14,627 bases of DNA from an uncultured Clostridium sp. (GCA_945610215.1 CALYZR010000002.1:1-14627), one strand, 5' to 3'. Positions 1 to 7,237 are shown, numbered from the stretch's first letter. Made by a program: numbers and translations. The notes: generated from the sequence alone by a model not told the origin.

Positions 1-51
1 TATACAATAAACACTACAAGGTGCACAACATGTGTGTAATAGTAATTTCAT
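1..51 (-). CDS. queH: QueH-type epoxyqueuosine reductase, N-terminal 17 codons only
   Basis: Only the first 17 codons lie in the window; the gene runs off the left edge. The translation begins MKLLLHTCCAPCSVYCI. The Cys-Cys-x-x-Cys pattern right after a short hydrophobic strand is the N-terminal signature of QueH (DUF208), the enzyme unrelated to QueG that reduces epoxyqueuosine to queuosine in tRNA, the last step of queuosine synthesis. Those cysteines are metal / iron-sulfur ligands in the family. The ATG is preceded by GAGG at 7-base spacing. It starts 2 bases after the glycosyltransferase stop codon, so the two are probably co-transcribed. From general knowledge, queuosine genes often sit near ruvA/ruvB in Clostridia, which fits ruvB two genes upstream. 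With so little sequence this rests on the signature and the context. Confidence 0.75.
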   Translation of the reverse strand, partial: MKLLLHTCCAPCSVYCI

Positions 52-53
52 TT

Positions 54-995
54 TTATTCCTCTTTTATATTAATTTTTTCATCTATTATATATTCTGGTC
101 TCTTTTTGGTGTCATCGTAAATTCTTGCAATATATTCAGATATCATCCAAATAGATACTAGTTGAACTCCTGCAAAAAATGTTATTGCTACCATTAAAGA
201 TGTCCAACCTGAAGCTAAATTATTCCACTTAAACACATATGATAGTATTGCATATATAAGTAATATGAATGATACAAAAATTGATATAATTCCTATTCCT
301 CCAATTATTTTTAGAGGTTTAGTGGAAAAGCTTATTATCCCATCTGATGCCAATTTTAACATTTTCTTTAATGGATATTTTGTTTTTCCTGCAAAACGTT
401 CTTGTCTTTCATATTCAATAGGAGTCTGTTTAAATCCAACCCAACTAAATAATCCTCTTAGAAATTTATTGTGTTCTGGCATAGAATTTATAACATCTAC
501 TACTTTCCTATCTACCAATCTAAAATCTCCTGTATCTTTTGGAATATCTACATCTGATAATCCATTTAAGATTCTATAAAACATTTTTGCTGTCATAAGT
601 TTAAATTTAGATTCACCTTTTCTAGTTTTCCTTTTTGCATATATAACTTCATTTCCTTCTTCCCAAAGTTTTAACATATCTACTAATAATTCTGGTGGAT
701 CTTGCATGTCACTATCTATTATTAAGATGCAATCACCTGTTACAAATTTTAAACCTGCTGTAACAGCTGCTTGATGTCCAAAATTTCTAGAAAAAGATAC
801 TACCTTTATATTTTCATCTTTACTAGCTATTTCTTTTAGAATTGGTAGTGTTCTGTCTTTACTTCCATCGTTTACAAATATAATTTCATGTTCATAGTTT
901 TCTAAACTATTTAATACATTTTTTGTTCTGTTATAGCACTCTTTTGCTACCTCTTCTTCATAATACATTGGTATAACTACAGATACTTTTTTCAT
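54..995 (-). CDS. Family 2 glycosyltransferase, GtrB/DPM1-like (polyprenyl-phosphate sugar transferase)
   Basis: This 313-residue membrane-anchored GT2 enzyme probably moves a sugar from a nucleotide donor to undecaprenyl phosphate at the cytoplasmic face of the membrane. Visible features are the GT-A start VSVVIPMYYEE (4-14), VNDGSKDRT (41-49), FSRNFGHQAAVTAG (68-81), the metal-binding DSD within IDSDMQDPPE (93-102), DTGDFRLVDR (154-163) and the RQ...AGKTKYP block (197-208). All are typical of the DPM1/GtrB/ArnC group. Two C-terminal membrane helices lie at about 229-251 and 264-286, as in GtrB. An in-frame ATG exists four codons upstream (1007), but the GGAGAG that would serve the inner ATG lies inside those codons at 6-base spacing, so 995 is the better start. 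It lies between ruvB and queH, where it has no obvious functional link. The sugar and final acceptor cannot be read from sequence. Confidence 0.9.
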   Translation of the reverse strand: MKKVSVVIPMYYEEEVAKECYNRTKNVLNSLENYEHEIIFVNDGSKDRTLPILKEIASKDENIKVVSFSRNFGHQAAVTAGLKFVTGDCILIIDSDMQDPPELLVDMLKLWEEGNEVIYAKRKTRKGESKFKLMTAKMFYRILNGLSDVDIPKDTGDFRLVDRKVVDVINSMPEHNKFLRGLFSWVGFKQTPIEYERQERFAGKTKYPLKKMLKLASDGIISFSTKPLKIIGGIGIISIFVSFILLIYAILSYVFKWNNLASGWTSLMVAITFFAGVQLVSIWMISEYIARIYDDTKKRPEYIIDEKINIKEE

Positions 996-1013
996 ATTTC
1001 TCTCCATTTCTTA

Positions 1014-1051
1014 AAATTAAACAAATGAGGTCATCCCATTTTGTTTAATTT
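1014..1051 (-). terminator. AT-rich hairpin across the ruvB stop codon, possible weak terminator
   Basis: Twelve-base arms AAATTAAACAAA (1014-1025) and TTTGTTTAATTT (1040-1051) pair perfectly around a loop that can itself form a short GG/CC stem. The ruvB stop codon lies inside the arm at 1045-1051. On the minus strand the distal arm is T-rich but no clean T-run follows, so termination may be partial. Some read-through into the glycosyltransferase and queH would be expected. Confidence 0.45.
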
Positions 1052-2046
1052 ACCATTTCTATTCCTAAATGCTTGTATGCACTTGGTGTTGCTACTCTAC
1101 CACGTGGAGTTCTTGCTATAAATCCCATTTGCATTAGGTATGGCTCATATACATCTTCTATTGTTTCTACTTCTTCGCCTATTGTTGAGCCAAGTGTTTC
1201 TATTCCTACTGGTCCACCAGCATAGTTTAATATAATTGTTTTTAATATTTTTCTATCTATATTATCTAATCCTAAATCATCTATTTCTAATTTTTCTAAT
1301 GCTATTTTTGCAATTTCTTTTGTTATATTTCCATCTCCTAAAACAGCTGCATAATCTCTTACTCTTTTTAATAATCTATTTGCTATTCTAGGTGTTCCTC
1401 TTGAACGCTTTGCTATTTCTAAAGAGCCCTCTTTGTCAATATTAACTTCTAAAATTTTTGCAGATCTTCTTACAATTTTGTCTAAGTCTTTAACGTCATA
1501 AAGTTCTAGCCTATGTACTATTCCAAATCTATCGCGAAGTGGTGTTGTAAGGGAACCTGCTCGTGTTGTTGCTCCTATTAAAGTAAATTTAGGTAAATCT
1601 AATCTAATTGATCTAGCACTAGGTCCTTTTCCTATTATAATATCTAGGTTATAATCTTCTAGAGCAGGATAAAGTATTTCTTCTACACTTCTGTTTAATC
1701 TATGAATCTCGTCTATAAATAAAACATCATTTGGAGAAAGATTGGTTAAAAGTGCTGCTAAATCACCAGGCTTTTCTATTGCAGGTCCTGATGTTATTCT
1801 TATATTTGTATTCATTTCATTTGATATAATACTTGCAAGAGTAGTTTTTCCTAACCCTGGAGGTCCATAAAGTAAAATATGATCTAGTGGCTCGTTTCTC
1901 TTTTTAGCTGCCTCTATATATATTTTCATATTTTCTTTTACTTTGGTTTGTCCAATATATTCATCTAACGTTTTTGGTCTTAACGATACTTCTGCTTTTT
2001 CCTCCATTTCATCCTGCAAATTTGGAATTAATAAATTTTCGTCCAT
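1045..2046 (-). CDS. ruvB: Holliday junction branch migration ATPase RuvB
   Basis: RuvB is the hexameric AAA+ motor that, with RuvA, drives branch migration of Holliday junctions before RuvC cleavage. The 333-residue length matches the family. Visible motifs are the start of the RuvB domain at [12 protein letters not shown] (22-33), Walker [10 protein letters not shown] (61-69), Walker B LFIDEIH (109-115), sensor 1 GATTRAG (158-164), the arginine-finger region LRDRFG (170-175), and the C-terminal winged-helix segment ending RTPRGRVAT (312-320). The ATG has AGGAG 8 bases upstream. ruvA, which often precedes ruvB, is absent here; upstream is a hemolysin-III-family gene closed by a terminator, so ruvB probably uses its own promoter. 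The glycosyltransferase and queH follow. The assignment is secure. Confidence 0.98.
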   Translation of the reverse strand: MDENLLIPNLQDEMEEKAEVSLRPKTLDEYIGQTKVKENMKIYIEAAKKRNEPLDHILLYGPPGLGKTTLASIISNEMNTNIRITSGPAIEKPGDLAALLTNLSPNDVLFIDEIHRLNRSVEEILYPALEDYNLDIIIGKGPSARSIRLDLPKFTLIGATTRAGSLTTPLRDRFGIVHRLELYDVKDLDKIVRRSAKILEVNIDKEGSLEIAKRSRGTPRIANRLLKRVRDYAAVLGDGNITKEIAKIALEKLEIDDLGLDNIDRKILKTIILNYAGGPVGIETLGSTIGEEVETIEDVYEPYLMQMGFIARTPRGRVATPSAYKHLGIEMVN

Positions 2047-2076
2047 GTTTTTGTCTCCTCTTAAAATTACTTCTAA

Positions 2077-2105
2077 ATTATATATTTAATCTATAAAAAA
2101 AGCAA
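2077..2105 (-). promoter_or_regulatory. Candidate ruvB promoter overlapping the upstream terminator
   Basis: On the minus strand TTGCTT (2105-2100) is 17 bases from a consensus TATAAT (2082-2077). The predicted start is about 25 bases before the ruvB ATG. The -35 is poor (3 of 6). It overlaps the descending arm and T-run of the preceding terminator. Confidence 0.5.
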
Positions 2106-2141
2106 TAGGTAAAAATGCTTATATTTCTCTTTTACCTATTG
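2103..2141 (-). terminator. Intrinsic terminator after the hemolysin-III gene
   Basis: The arms CAATAGGTAAAA (2141-2130 read on the minus strand) and TTTTACCTATTG (2114-2103) form a 12-bp stem. On the minus strand the hairpin is followed by CTTTTTTTAT. It starts 12 bases after the stop codon of the 225-residue membrane protein and separates that operon from ruvB. Confidence 0.9.
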
Positions 2142-2152
2142 TTTAATCATAA

Positions 2153-2830
2153 TTATAATACATAAAATAATATACAAAAGAAATGTAATAAACTTCCTAA
2201 AACTATAAATAAATGAAATATTGAATGCATATATTTATGTTTCTTCCCAAATCCATATAATATTGCTCCAATTGTATATGCTATTCCTCCTGCTACTAAT
2301 AGCATTACTCCATTTTTTCCAAGAAGTTTTGGCAATAAATCTATTCTGAATATTACTACCCAACCCATTGCCAAATAACAAATCATAGAAAATTTTTTAT
2401 ATTTTTCTAAGTCAATTGAATTTAAAACAATTCCTAATATTGCTACAGCCCAAACTACACCAAACATTGTCCATCCAAGTGCTGTATTATACTCTCTGAA
2501 AGTACAAAGTGCTACCGGAGTATATGAACCTGCTATAAGTAAAAATATTGTGCAATGGTCTAATACTTGCAATACTTTTTTCCCTGTGCTTTTTCTTGGA
2601 GATAACCCATGATATATACTAGACATTGTATATAAAATTATCATTGTAGTACCATATATACTGCTACTAACTACTCCGTATGCACTATTATGTGAAGCTG
2701 CCATTACAATACATAGAACTGTTGTAACAATTCCTAGCACTGCACCTACTATATGAGAAGTCATATTAAATATTTCTTCTCCTTTTGTATAGCTTGGTAG
2801 GACTCTATCTTTTATCTTCGTTCTTTCCAT
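2153..2830 (-). CDS. hlyIII: Hemolysin III / PAQR-family seven-helix membrane protein
   Basis: This 225-residue integral membrane protein belongs to the hemolysin-III-like branch of the PAQR superfamily. Characteristic blocks are GEEIFNMTSHIVGAVLGI (17-34), SSIYHGLS (70-77), LDHCTIFLLIAGSYTPVAL (90-108) and, in the last helix, MHSIFHLFIVLGSLLHFF (201-218). The presumed metal ligands of the superfamily are present: Ser71/His74 (SxxxH-like), Asp91, and His202/His206 (HxxxH). About seven hydrophobic helices can be drawn. The open frame extends 45 codons further into trhP, but those codons encode an unrelated Lys/Arg-rich stretch. The ATG at 2830 has GAAGG 8 bases upstream, so the shorter form is preferred. 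It starts 14 bases after trhP ends, probably in the same operon. The haemolysin name comes from a founding Bacillus protein; a true lytic role is not implied, and lipid homeostasis is a more likely general role. Confidence 0.92.
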   Translation of the reverse strand: MERTKIKDRVLPSYTKGEEIFNMTSHIVGAVLGIVTTVLCIVMAASHNSAYGVVSSSIYGTTMIILYTMSSIYHGLSPRKSTGKKVLQVLDHCTIFLLIAGSYTPVALCTFREYNTALGWTMFGVVWAVAILGIVLNSIDLEKYKKFSMICYLAMGWVVIFRIDLLPKLLGKNGVMLLVAGGIAYTIGAILYGFGKKHKYMHSIFHLFIVLGSLLHFFCILFYVL

Positions 2831-2844
2831 TTGTAAAACCTTCT

Positions 2845-4071
2845 TTATTTTTTTCTTCTTAAAATCCAACCTTCTTTTACATCTGCTGGTATTTTTAGTA
2901 TAACCTTTTGTCCTTCTTTGCCCGGATTTATATATGATATCGCTTCTTTTGTCTCTGCATCCCACATTTCCTCTATTACAAATTTTTCAGATTCTAATTT
3001 GTTTGGAATTAATAATTCCATAGAATCTCCTAATTGTAATCTGTTTCTTATTTCTATTATATCTTTGCCATCTTGGTTCTTCTCTAAAACTTTTCCTCCA
3101 AACTCATAGTCTGGATTATATTGTTTTCCCTCATATTCTTGAAAGTCTCTATTATTTTTATCATTAAAATAAAATGTTGTTAATCCTCTTGTCTTAGTTT
3201 TTTCTAGCTCTTTTAAATACCTCATATAATCATATTCTTCTGGATTTTTTATGTAATCATCTATTGCATTTCTATATGCATTTATTACTGTTGCTAAATA
3301 ATATTCTGTTTTTAATCTTCCCTCAATTTTTAAGCTATCAATTCCCATTTTAATTATTTCTGGAATTTCTTTTATTAAACATAAATCCTTAGAAGAAAGT
3401 ATATATGTTCCATTTTGGTCTTGTTCTACTGGCATTAAGTTTCCTGGATTGTTTTTTTCTTCTATATACATATTATATGCCCATCTACAGCTTTGTGCGC
3501 AGTCTCCTAAATTACCACATCTAGATGCCAAAAAATCACTTAAATTGCATCTTCCAGAATAGCTATAGCAAATAGCTCCATGTACAAATATTTCTATTTC
3601 TAAATCTGTATTATTCTTTATTTTTTTTATTTCTTCTTTATTTAATTCCCTTGCAAGTATTATTCTTTTTGCTCCATTTTTCTTCCAAAAATTACTTGTA
3701 TGATAACTTGTAACATTTGCTTGAGTACTTATATGTATTGATATTTCTGGTGCCAATTTTTTTGCCATTTCTACTATTCCACCATCAGAAATAATAAGTG
3801 CATCAACTTTTGCTTTTTTTAATATATTTATTTGATTTTCTATCTCTATATACATATTGTCTCTTGCATATATATTTAAGGCTGCATAAACTTTTTTATT
3901 TATACTGTGAGCATATTCAATTGTTTTTAATAATTCGTTATCGTCTACTGTTACTCTTGAGCGTAGAGACAAATTTGCAGTTCCCATATATACGGCATCA
4001 GCACCATATCTAAAAGCTGTTTTTGCTTTTTCAAATGAGCCTGCTGGGGCTAATAATTCTGGCTTTTGCAT
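2845..4071 (-). CDS. trhP: U32-family tRNA U34 hydroxylase (TrhP-like)
   Basis: This 408-residue protein belongs to the former peptidase family U32. The family opening LLAPAGSFEKAKTAFRYGAD (6-25) and the U32 signature IFVHGAICYSYSGRCNLS (161-178) are clear. Cys168, Cys175, Cys191 and a later Cys231 fit the iron-sulfur ligand set known from the TrhP/RlhA branch; Cys185 and Cys195 are extra. TrhP makes 5-hydroxyuridine at tRNA position 34 in a prephenate-dependent reaction, and RlhA hydroxylates 23S rRNA. Nearby trmR encodes the methyltransferase acting on the TrhP product, and in Bacillus subtilis the same families are adjacent (yrrM-yrrN-yrrO), so TrhP is the better name. AAGGAA lies about 11 bases before the ATG. 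An opposite-strand gene now separates it from trmR. Only one U32 gene is visible, whereas B. subtilis has two. Confidence 0.88.
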   Translation of the reverse strand: MQKPELLAPAGSFEKAKTAFRYGADAVYMGTANLSLRSRVTVDDNELLKTIEYAHSINKKVYAALNIYARDNMYIEIENQINILKKAKVDALIISDGGIVEMAKKLAPEISIHISTQANVTSYHTSNFWKKNGAKRIILARELNKEEIKKIKNNTDLEIEIFVHGAICYSYSGRCNLSDFLASRCGNLGDCAQSCRWAYNMYIEEKNNPGNLMPVEQDQNGTYILSSKDLCLIKEIPEIIKMGIDSLKIEGRLKTEYYLATVINAYRNAIDDYIKNPEEYDYMRYLKELEKTKTRGLTTFYFNDKNNRDFQEYEGKQYNPDYEFGGKVLEKNQDGKDIIEIRNRLQLGDSMELLIPNKLESEKFVIEEMWDAETKEAISYINPGKEGQKVILKIPADVKEGWILRRKK

Positions 4072-4100
4072 AAAATTAAGTTCCTTTCTATTTTATTTAT

Positions 4101-4129
4101 TTGTATATTAAGCAAATATATGTTATAAT
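4101..4129 (+). promoter_or_regulatory. Promoter of the plus-strand 79-residue gene
   Basis: TTGTAT (4101-4106), a 17-base spacer ending in the extended -10 TGt, and a consensus TATAAT (4124-4129) lie just ahead of the AAGGAGG ribosome binding site. The predicted leader is under 30 bases. The strong -10 plus TGn compensates for a weak -35. Confidence 0.7.
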
Positions 4130-4163
4130 TATATATGATATCTTTTATTAAGGAGGTGGGCTC

Positions 4164-4403
4164 TTGCCCAAATACCAACCCAAAATCAAACCAGAAAACA
4201 CTGTACGGATTTCCGAAATTCCGGATTCTGTTTTAAATGTGTCGGTTTGGCTAAGTTTGACTCAGTTGGAAGAGATTGAAACTCTCTTCTGTTCTAGTCA
4301 CACAATACTTTATGTTGTTGATAACAAATCAACATCAGGATGCTTGCATCCTTTGCGTGACGAGAAAAAGAGGTTTAAGGTTATTATTACTCTTGGTAAG
4401 TAA
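4164..4403 (+). CDS. Unknown 79-residue protein inserted between trmR and trhP
   Basis: I do not recognise this protein. It is read on the strand opposite to all its neighbours and begins with TTG, 7 bases after a near-perfect ribosome binding site (AAGGAGG, 4151-4156). It has its own extended -10 promoter and a terminator-like hairpin after the stop, so it looks like a complete monocistronic unit and not a shadow frame. It uses C/G-ending codons its neighbours avoid (CCC, CGG, GTC, CTC); two sampled 60-base lines are about 37-40% GC against about 27% in trmR. The product is small and soluble, begins Pro/Lys-rich, has two cysteines (43 and 60) and a hydrophobic strand ILYVV (48-52), and ends KRFKVIITLGK. 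It has no signal peptide, membrane helix or obvious DNA-binding motif. Its position between two genes normally adjacent suggests acquisition by this lineage. Confidence 0.72.
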   Translation: MPKYQPKIKPENTVRISEIPDSVLNVSVWLSLTQLEEIETLFCSSHTILYVVDNKSTSGCLHPLRDEKKRFKVIITLGK

Positions 4404-4413
4404 CAATAACCTT
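4377..4413 (+). terminator. Hairpin spanning the stop codon of the 79-residue gene
   Basis: AAGGTTATT (4377-4385) pairs with AATAACCTT (4405-4413). One mismatch is followed by an inner TTACT/AGTAA stem and a 7-base loop. The TAA stop codon lies within the structure. No T-run follows, so this is probably a 3'-end stabilising or termination-assisting hairpin working with the next one. Confidence 0.55.
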
Positions 4414-4417
4414 GTAT

Positions 4418-4448
4418 AGAGGTAGTTCTTTACTGAATTACCTCTTTT
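4418..4448 (+). terminator. Terminator-like hairpin after the 79-residue gene
   Basis: A 10-bp stem is formed by AGAGGTAGTT (4418-4427) and AATTACCTCT (4436-4445) with one G-U pair and an 8-base loop. The plus strand continues TTTACTTT, a modest T-rich tail. The minus strand has no T-rich tail here, so read-through from trmR toward trhP is possible. The right arm overlaps the trmR stop codon. Confidence 0.6.
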
Positions 4449-5044
4449 ACTTTGCTTATTGCTAGTCCATCTCCAACTTCTAAAATTTTAGTTTCTAATT
4501 TTTTGTTTTCTGTTACTTCTTTTATGTATTCTCTTAAATGTGTTACAGCAGTTCTTTGTTTATGTTTATTATAATCACTCATAACATATCCTTTGTATAG
4601 AATATTATCTGCAAGTATTATGCTTCCTTCATGAGATAATCTTATTGCTTCTTTCAAAAAAATTGGATATTTACCTTTTGCAGCATCTATGAATATTACA
4701 TCATAACTTTCTTTTAGTGTAGGCAATATTTCTACAGCATTTCCTATAAATACATTTATTGTATTTTCTAATTTCATTTCTTTTATATTTTTTATTGCTT
4801 CATTTGCTCTTGTTTCATCTAGTTCTATTGTATCTATTAATATAGACGAGGATTCCTCGTCTACACAGTTTTCTAATAGAATTGTTGCAAAGCAAATAGA
4901 AGAATAGCCTGTTGCTGTTCCTATTTCTAATATTCTAACAGGTTTTTCTTCTGTTAATATTTCTTTTATTACCTCTAAAGTATCATCCATTATAATTGGA
5001 ATATGCTCTTCTAAAGATTTTTTCTTTATGCTTTCTATACTCAA
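4430..5044 (-). CDS. trmR: tRNA 5-hydroxyuridine O-methyltransferase (TrmR)
   Basis: This 204-residue class I SAM-dependent O-methyltransferase (family 3 / YrrM group) is the probable enzyme converting 5-hydroxyuridine at tRNA position 34 to 5-methoxyuridine. Visible features are EEHIPII (12-18), SAM-binding LEIGTATGYSS (39-49), IELDETRANEA (73-83), the metal/catalytic block FIDAAKGKYP (118-127), ILADNILYKG (143-152) and the C-terminal GDGLAISK (191-198). The start is TTG, directly after the stop codon of the upstream 107-residue gene (TAA then TTG), with GGGGA about 10 bases upstream inside that gene; this suggests translational coupling. The next ATG is residue 19, beyond the conserved EEHIP segment, so TTG is preferred. 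Compared with my recollection of B. subtilis YrrM it has about nine extra residues at 59-68, encoded by a stretch containing a 21-base palindrome. trhP, which makes its substrate, lies downstream. Confidence 0.9.
   Translation of the reverse strand: MSIESIKKKSLEEHIPIIMDDTLEVIKEILTEEKPVRILEIGTATGYSSICFATILLENCVDEESSSILIDTIELDETRANEAIKNIKEMKLENTINVFIGNAVEILPTLKESYDVIFIDAAKGKYPIFLKEAIRLSHEGSIILADNILYKGYVMSDYNKHKQRTAVTHLREYIKEVTENKKLETKILEVGDGLAISKVKEVIQ
4843..4863. repeat. 21-base perfect palindrome inside trmR
   Basis: TAGACGAGG (4843-4851), the 3-base spacer ATT, and CCTCGTCTA (4855-4863) form a perfect 9-bp stem. It is the most GC-rich patch in its surroundings and coincides with the extra, acidic and serine-rich residues (about 60-67) of the methyltransferase. 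Confidence 0.8.
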
Positions 5045-5368
5045 TTATCTTTCTTCCCCTTCTGAAATTTGGTTTTCTTCTGAAGTCTTGTTTTTTTGAC
5101 TAGCAATATAGTAACTCATTAATGTTCTTCTAACACTTCTTTTTAAGCTTTCATCTTTTAGATCTGGACAAAATTTAGTTATACTCTTGTTGTTTAGGAC
5201 TTTATCTATAGCTAGAAAAAAATTGTTATTTCCTTCTATTTCCTTATCTACAAATCTTTTTACTCTTGCAAAATTTTCTTGAACTTTAGTATAAAAATTT
5301 CTTTTCTTTGCCTCCTTATCCAATGCCCAATCAACTCTTCTTAATTGTTTACGATAATCTTCTCCCAT
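5045..5368 (-). CDS. Unknown 107-residue charged helical protein
   Basis: I do not recognise this protein. It is probably a real gene: GAGAGG lies 8 bases before the ATG, it begins 20 bases after the typA stop, its stop codon abuts the trmR start, and its AT-rich codon use matches its neighbours. The product is very rich in Lys, Arg and Glu, predicted mostly helical, has a single Cys (near residue 67), and ends in an acidic low-complexity tail (SEENQISEGEER). It has no signal peptide or membrane segment. In many Firmicutes the genes before trmR are cell-wall or small uncharacterised ones; mltG, a frequent neighbour, is not here. It could be a small RNA- or ribosome-associated factor given its position between typA and trmR, but that is context only. 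Confidence 0.75.
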   Translation of the reverse strand: MGEDYRKQLRRVDWALDKEAKKRNFYTKVQENFARVKRFVDKEIEGNNNFFLAIDKVLNNKSITKFCPDLKDESLKRSVRRTLMSYYIASQKNKTSEENQISEGEER

Positions 5369-5388
5369 ATAACAAACCTCTCAATCAA

Positions 5389-7197
5389 TTATTTTCTTGC
5401 AGCTCTTTCTCTATCTTTGTTGTTTAATATTTTTTTTCTTAATCTTATACTCTTTGGTGTTACTTCAACTAATTCATCATCTTGAATAAATTCTATTGCT
5501 TTTTCTAAACTCATTTGTATTGGTGGTACTAGTCTTAATGCATCATCAGATCCAGAAGCTCTTGTATTTGTCAAATGTTTCTCTTTACATACATTGACTG
5601 CTAAATCTTCTCCTCTTGAATTTAATCCTACTATCATTCCTTCATACACTTCTGTACCAGGTCCTATAAATAAATCTCCTTTATCTTGTGCATTATATAA
5701 TCCATATGTTATAGCTTTTCCTGCTTCAAATGCAACTATTGTTCCTCTAACTCTTGATACAACATCTCCTTTGTATGGCTCATAACAATCAAATATATGA
5801 TTCATTGTTCCTTCTCCTTTTGTATCTGTTAAAAACTCTGTTCTATATCCAATTAGTCCTCTCGCAGGTATTTTAAATTCTATTTTTGTATGTCCATCTT
5901 CTGCTGGTTCCATATTTACCATTTCTGCTTTTCTTCTTCCTAGTTTTTCTATAACATTTCCTATGCAGTCATCTGGAACATTTACTACTAATCTTTCTAT
6001 TGGTTCACATTTTTCCCCATTTATTTCTTTAAATATAACTTTTGGACGAGATACTAATAACTCAAAGCCTTCTCTTCTCATTGTTTCTATTAATACAGAT
6101 AAATGTAATTCTCCACGTCCAGCAACTTCAAATGAGTCTGGTGAAGCTGTTTCTTTTACTCTTAAAGATACGTTTCTTTCTAGTTCTTTAAATAATCTAT
6201 CTCTTATATGTCTTGATGTTACAAATTCTCCCTCTCTACCTGCAAATGGTCCATTATTAACAGAGAATGTCATTGTAACTGTTGGCTCGTCTATATCTAC
6301 AAAGTCTATTTTTTCTGGGTTGTTTATATCGCAAATTGTTTCTCCTATATTTATATCTGTTATACCAGAAATTTCTACTATATCTCCAGCTTTTGCTTCT
6401 GGAACTTCAACTTTCTTTAATCCCATATAAGTAGAAACTTTAACTACTTTTGCGTTTTCGTTTTTATCTTTTTTGCATACTACTACTGGCATTCCTTCTT
6501 TTATAATACCACGTTCTACTCTTCCTACTGCAATTCTTCCAACATAATCATCATAATCTATATTTGATACTAGCATTTGCATTGGTCCATTTTTATCACA
6601 TTTTGGTGGTTCTATTGTATTTACTATTGTTTCAAATACACATCTCATATTGTCTGATTCATCATCTAAATTCATTTTAGCATATCCATCTCTTGCAGAA
6701 GCATATATTACAGGGAAATCTAATTGATCGTCATTTGCTCCTAACTCTATAAATAGTTCCAGAACTTCGTCTACTACTTTTAAAGGTCTTGCTCCTGGTC
6801 TATCTATTTTGTTTATTACAACAATTGGTTTTAAGTTTAAAGCTAGTGACTTTTTCAAAACTTCTCTTGTTTGTGGCATTGCCCCTTCAAATGCATCTAC
6901 TAATAAAAGTACTCCATCTACCATTTTAAGAACACGTTCAACTTCTCCTCCAAAGTCAGCATGTCCAGGTGTATCTACAATATTTATTTTTATATCGTTA
7001 TACATAACAGATGTATTTTTAGCAAGTATTGTAATTCCTCTTTCTTTTTCTAGGTCATTTGAATCCATTACTCTTTCTTGTACTTGTTCATTGTCTCTAA
7101 ATGTGCCACTTTGTCTTAAAAGTGCATCTACTAATGTAGTTTTTCCATGGTCTACGTGTGCAATTATTGCTACATTTCTAATCTTTTCATTGCTCAT
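5389..7197 (-). CDS. typA: Ribosome-associated translational GTPase TypA/BipA
   Basis: TypA/BipA is a translation-factor GTPase of the EF-G/LepA superfamily that binds the ribosome and supports assembly and growth under stress, notably cold. The 602-residue length is normal. Motifs are G1 AHVDHGKTT (13-21), the switch I signature KERGITI (51-57), G3 DTPGHADFGGEVERVL (75-90), G4 NKIDRPGA (129-136), and G5 SARDG near residue 166. The C-terminal half has the family's GRGELHLSVLIETMRREGFE block, RGLIGYRTEFLTDTKGEG, and near the end NTRASGSDDALRL. AAGGGGA lies about 8 bases before the ATG, and a strong promoter lies upstream. It is the first gene of a probable operon with the 107-residue unknown and trmR. 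The assignment is secure. Confidence 0.98.
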   Translation of the reverse strand: MSNEKIRNVAIIAHVDHGKTTLVDALLRQSGTFRDNEQVQERVMDSNDLEKERGITILAKNTSVMYNDIKINIVDTPGHADFGGEVERVLKMVDGVLLLVDAFEGAMPQTREVLKKSLALNLKPIVVINKIDRPGARPLKVVDEVLELFIELGANDDQLDFPVIYASARDGYAKMNLDDESDNMRCVFETIVNTIEPPKCDKNGPMQMLVSNIDYDDYVGRIAVGRVERGIIKEGMPVVVCKKDKNENAKVVKVSTYMGLKKVEVPEAKAGDIVEISGITDINIGETICDINNPEKIDFVDIDEPTVTMTFSVNNGPFAGREGEFVTSRHIRDRLFKELERNVSLRVKETASPDSFEVAGRGELHLSVLIETMRREGFELLVSRPKVIFKEINGEKCEPIERLVVNVPDDCIGNVIEKLGRRKAEMVNMEPAEDGHTKIEFKIPARGLIGYRTEFLTDTKGEGTMNHIFDCYEPYKGDVVSRVRGTIVAFEAGKAITYGLYNAQDKGDLFIGPGTEVYEGMIVGLNSRGEDLAVNVCKEKHLTNTRASGSDDALRLVPPIQMSLEKAIEFIQDDELVEVTPKSIRLRKKILNNKDRERAARK

Positions 7198-7237
7198 TAT
7201 GTGTCCCCTTCTCTCATTATTTTACAACTAATAATTA

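Noticed and set aside
2153..2830. A true haemolysin / virulence factor
   Set aside because: The name is historical; the sequence shows only a PAQR-type seven-helix membrane protein.
2831..2965. N-terminal 45-codon extension of the hemolysin-III-family protein overlapping trhP
   Set aside because: The extension is a Lys/Arg-rich shadow of the trhP 3' end, whereas the ATG at 2830 has a properly spaced ribosome binding site and family-like length.
2845..4071. A secreted collagenase-type protease
   Set aside because: U32 members with this cysteine set next to trmR fit RNA hydroxylation; there is no signal peptide.
5963..6430. Plus-strand 155-residue frame opposite typA
   Set aside because: It lies wholly within the highly conserved typA gene, has Ser/Thr/Pro-rich shadow composition and no start signals.
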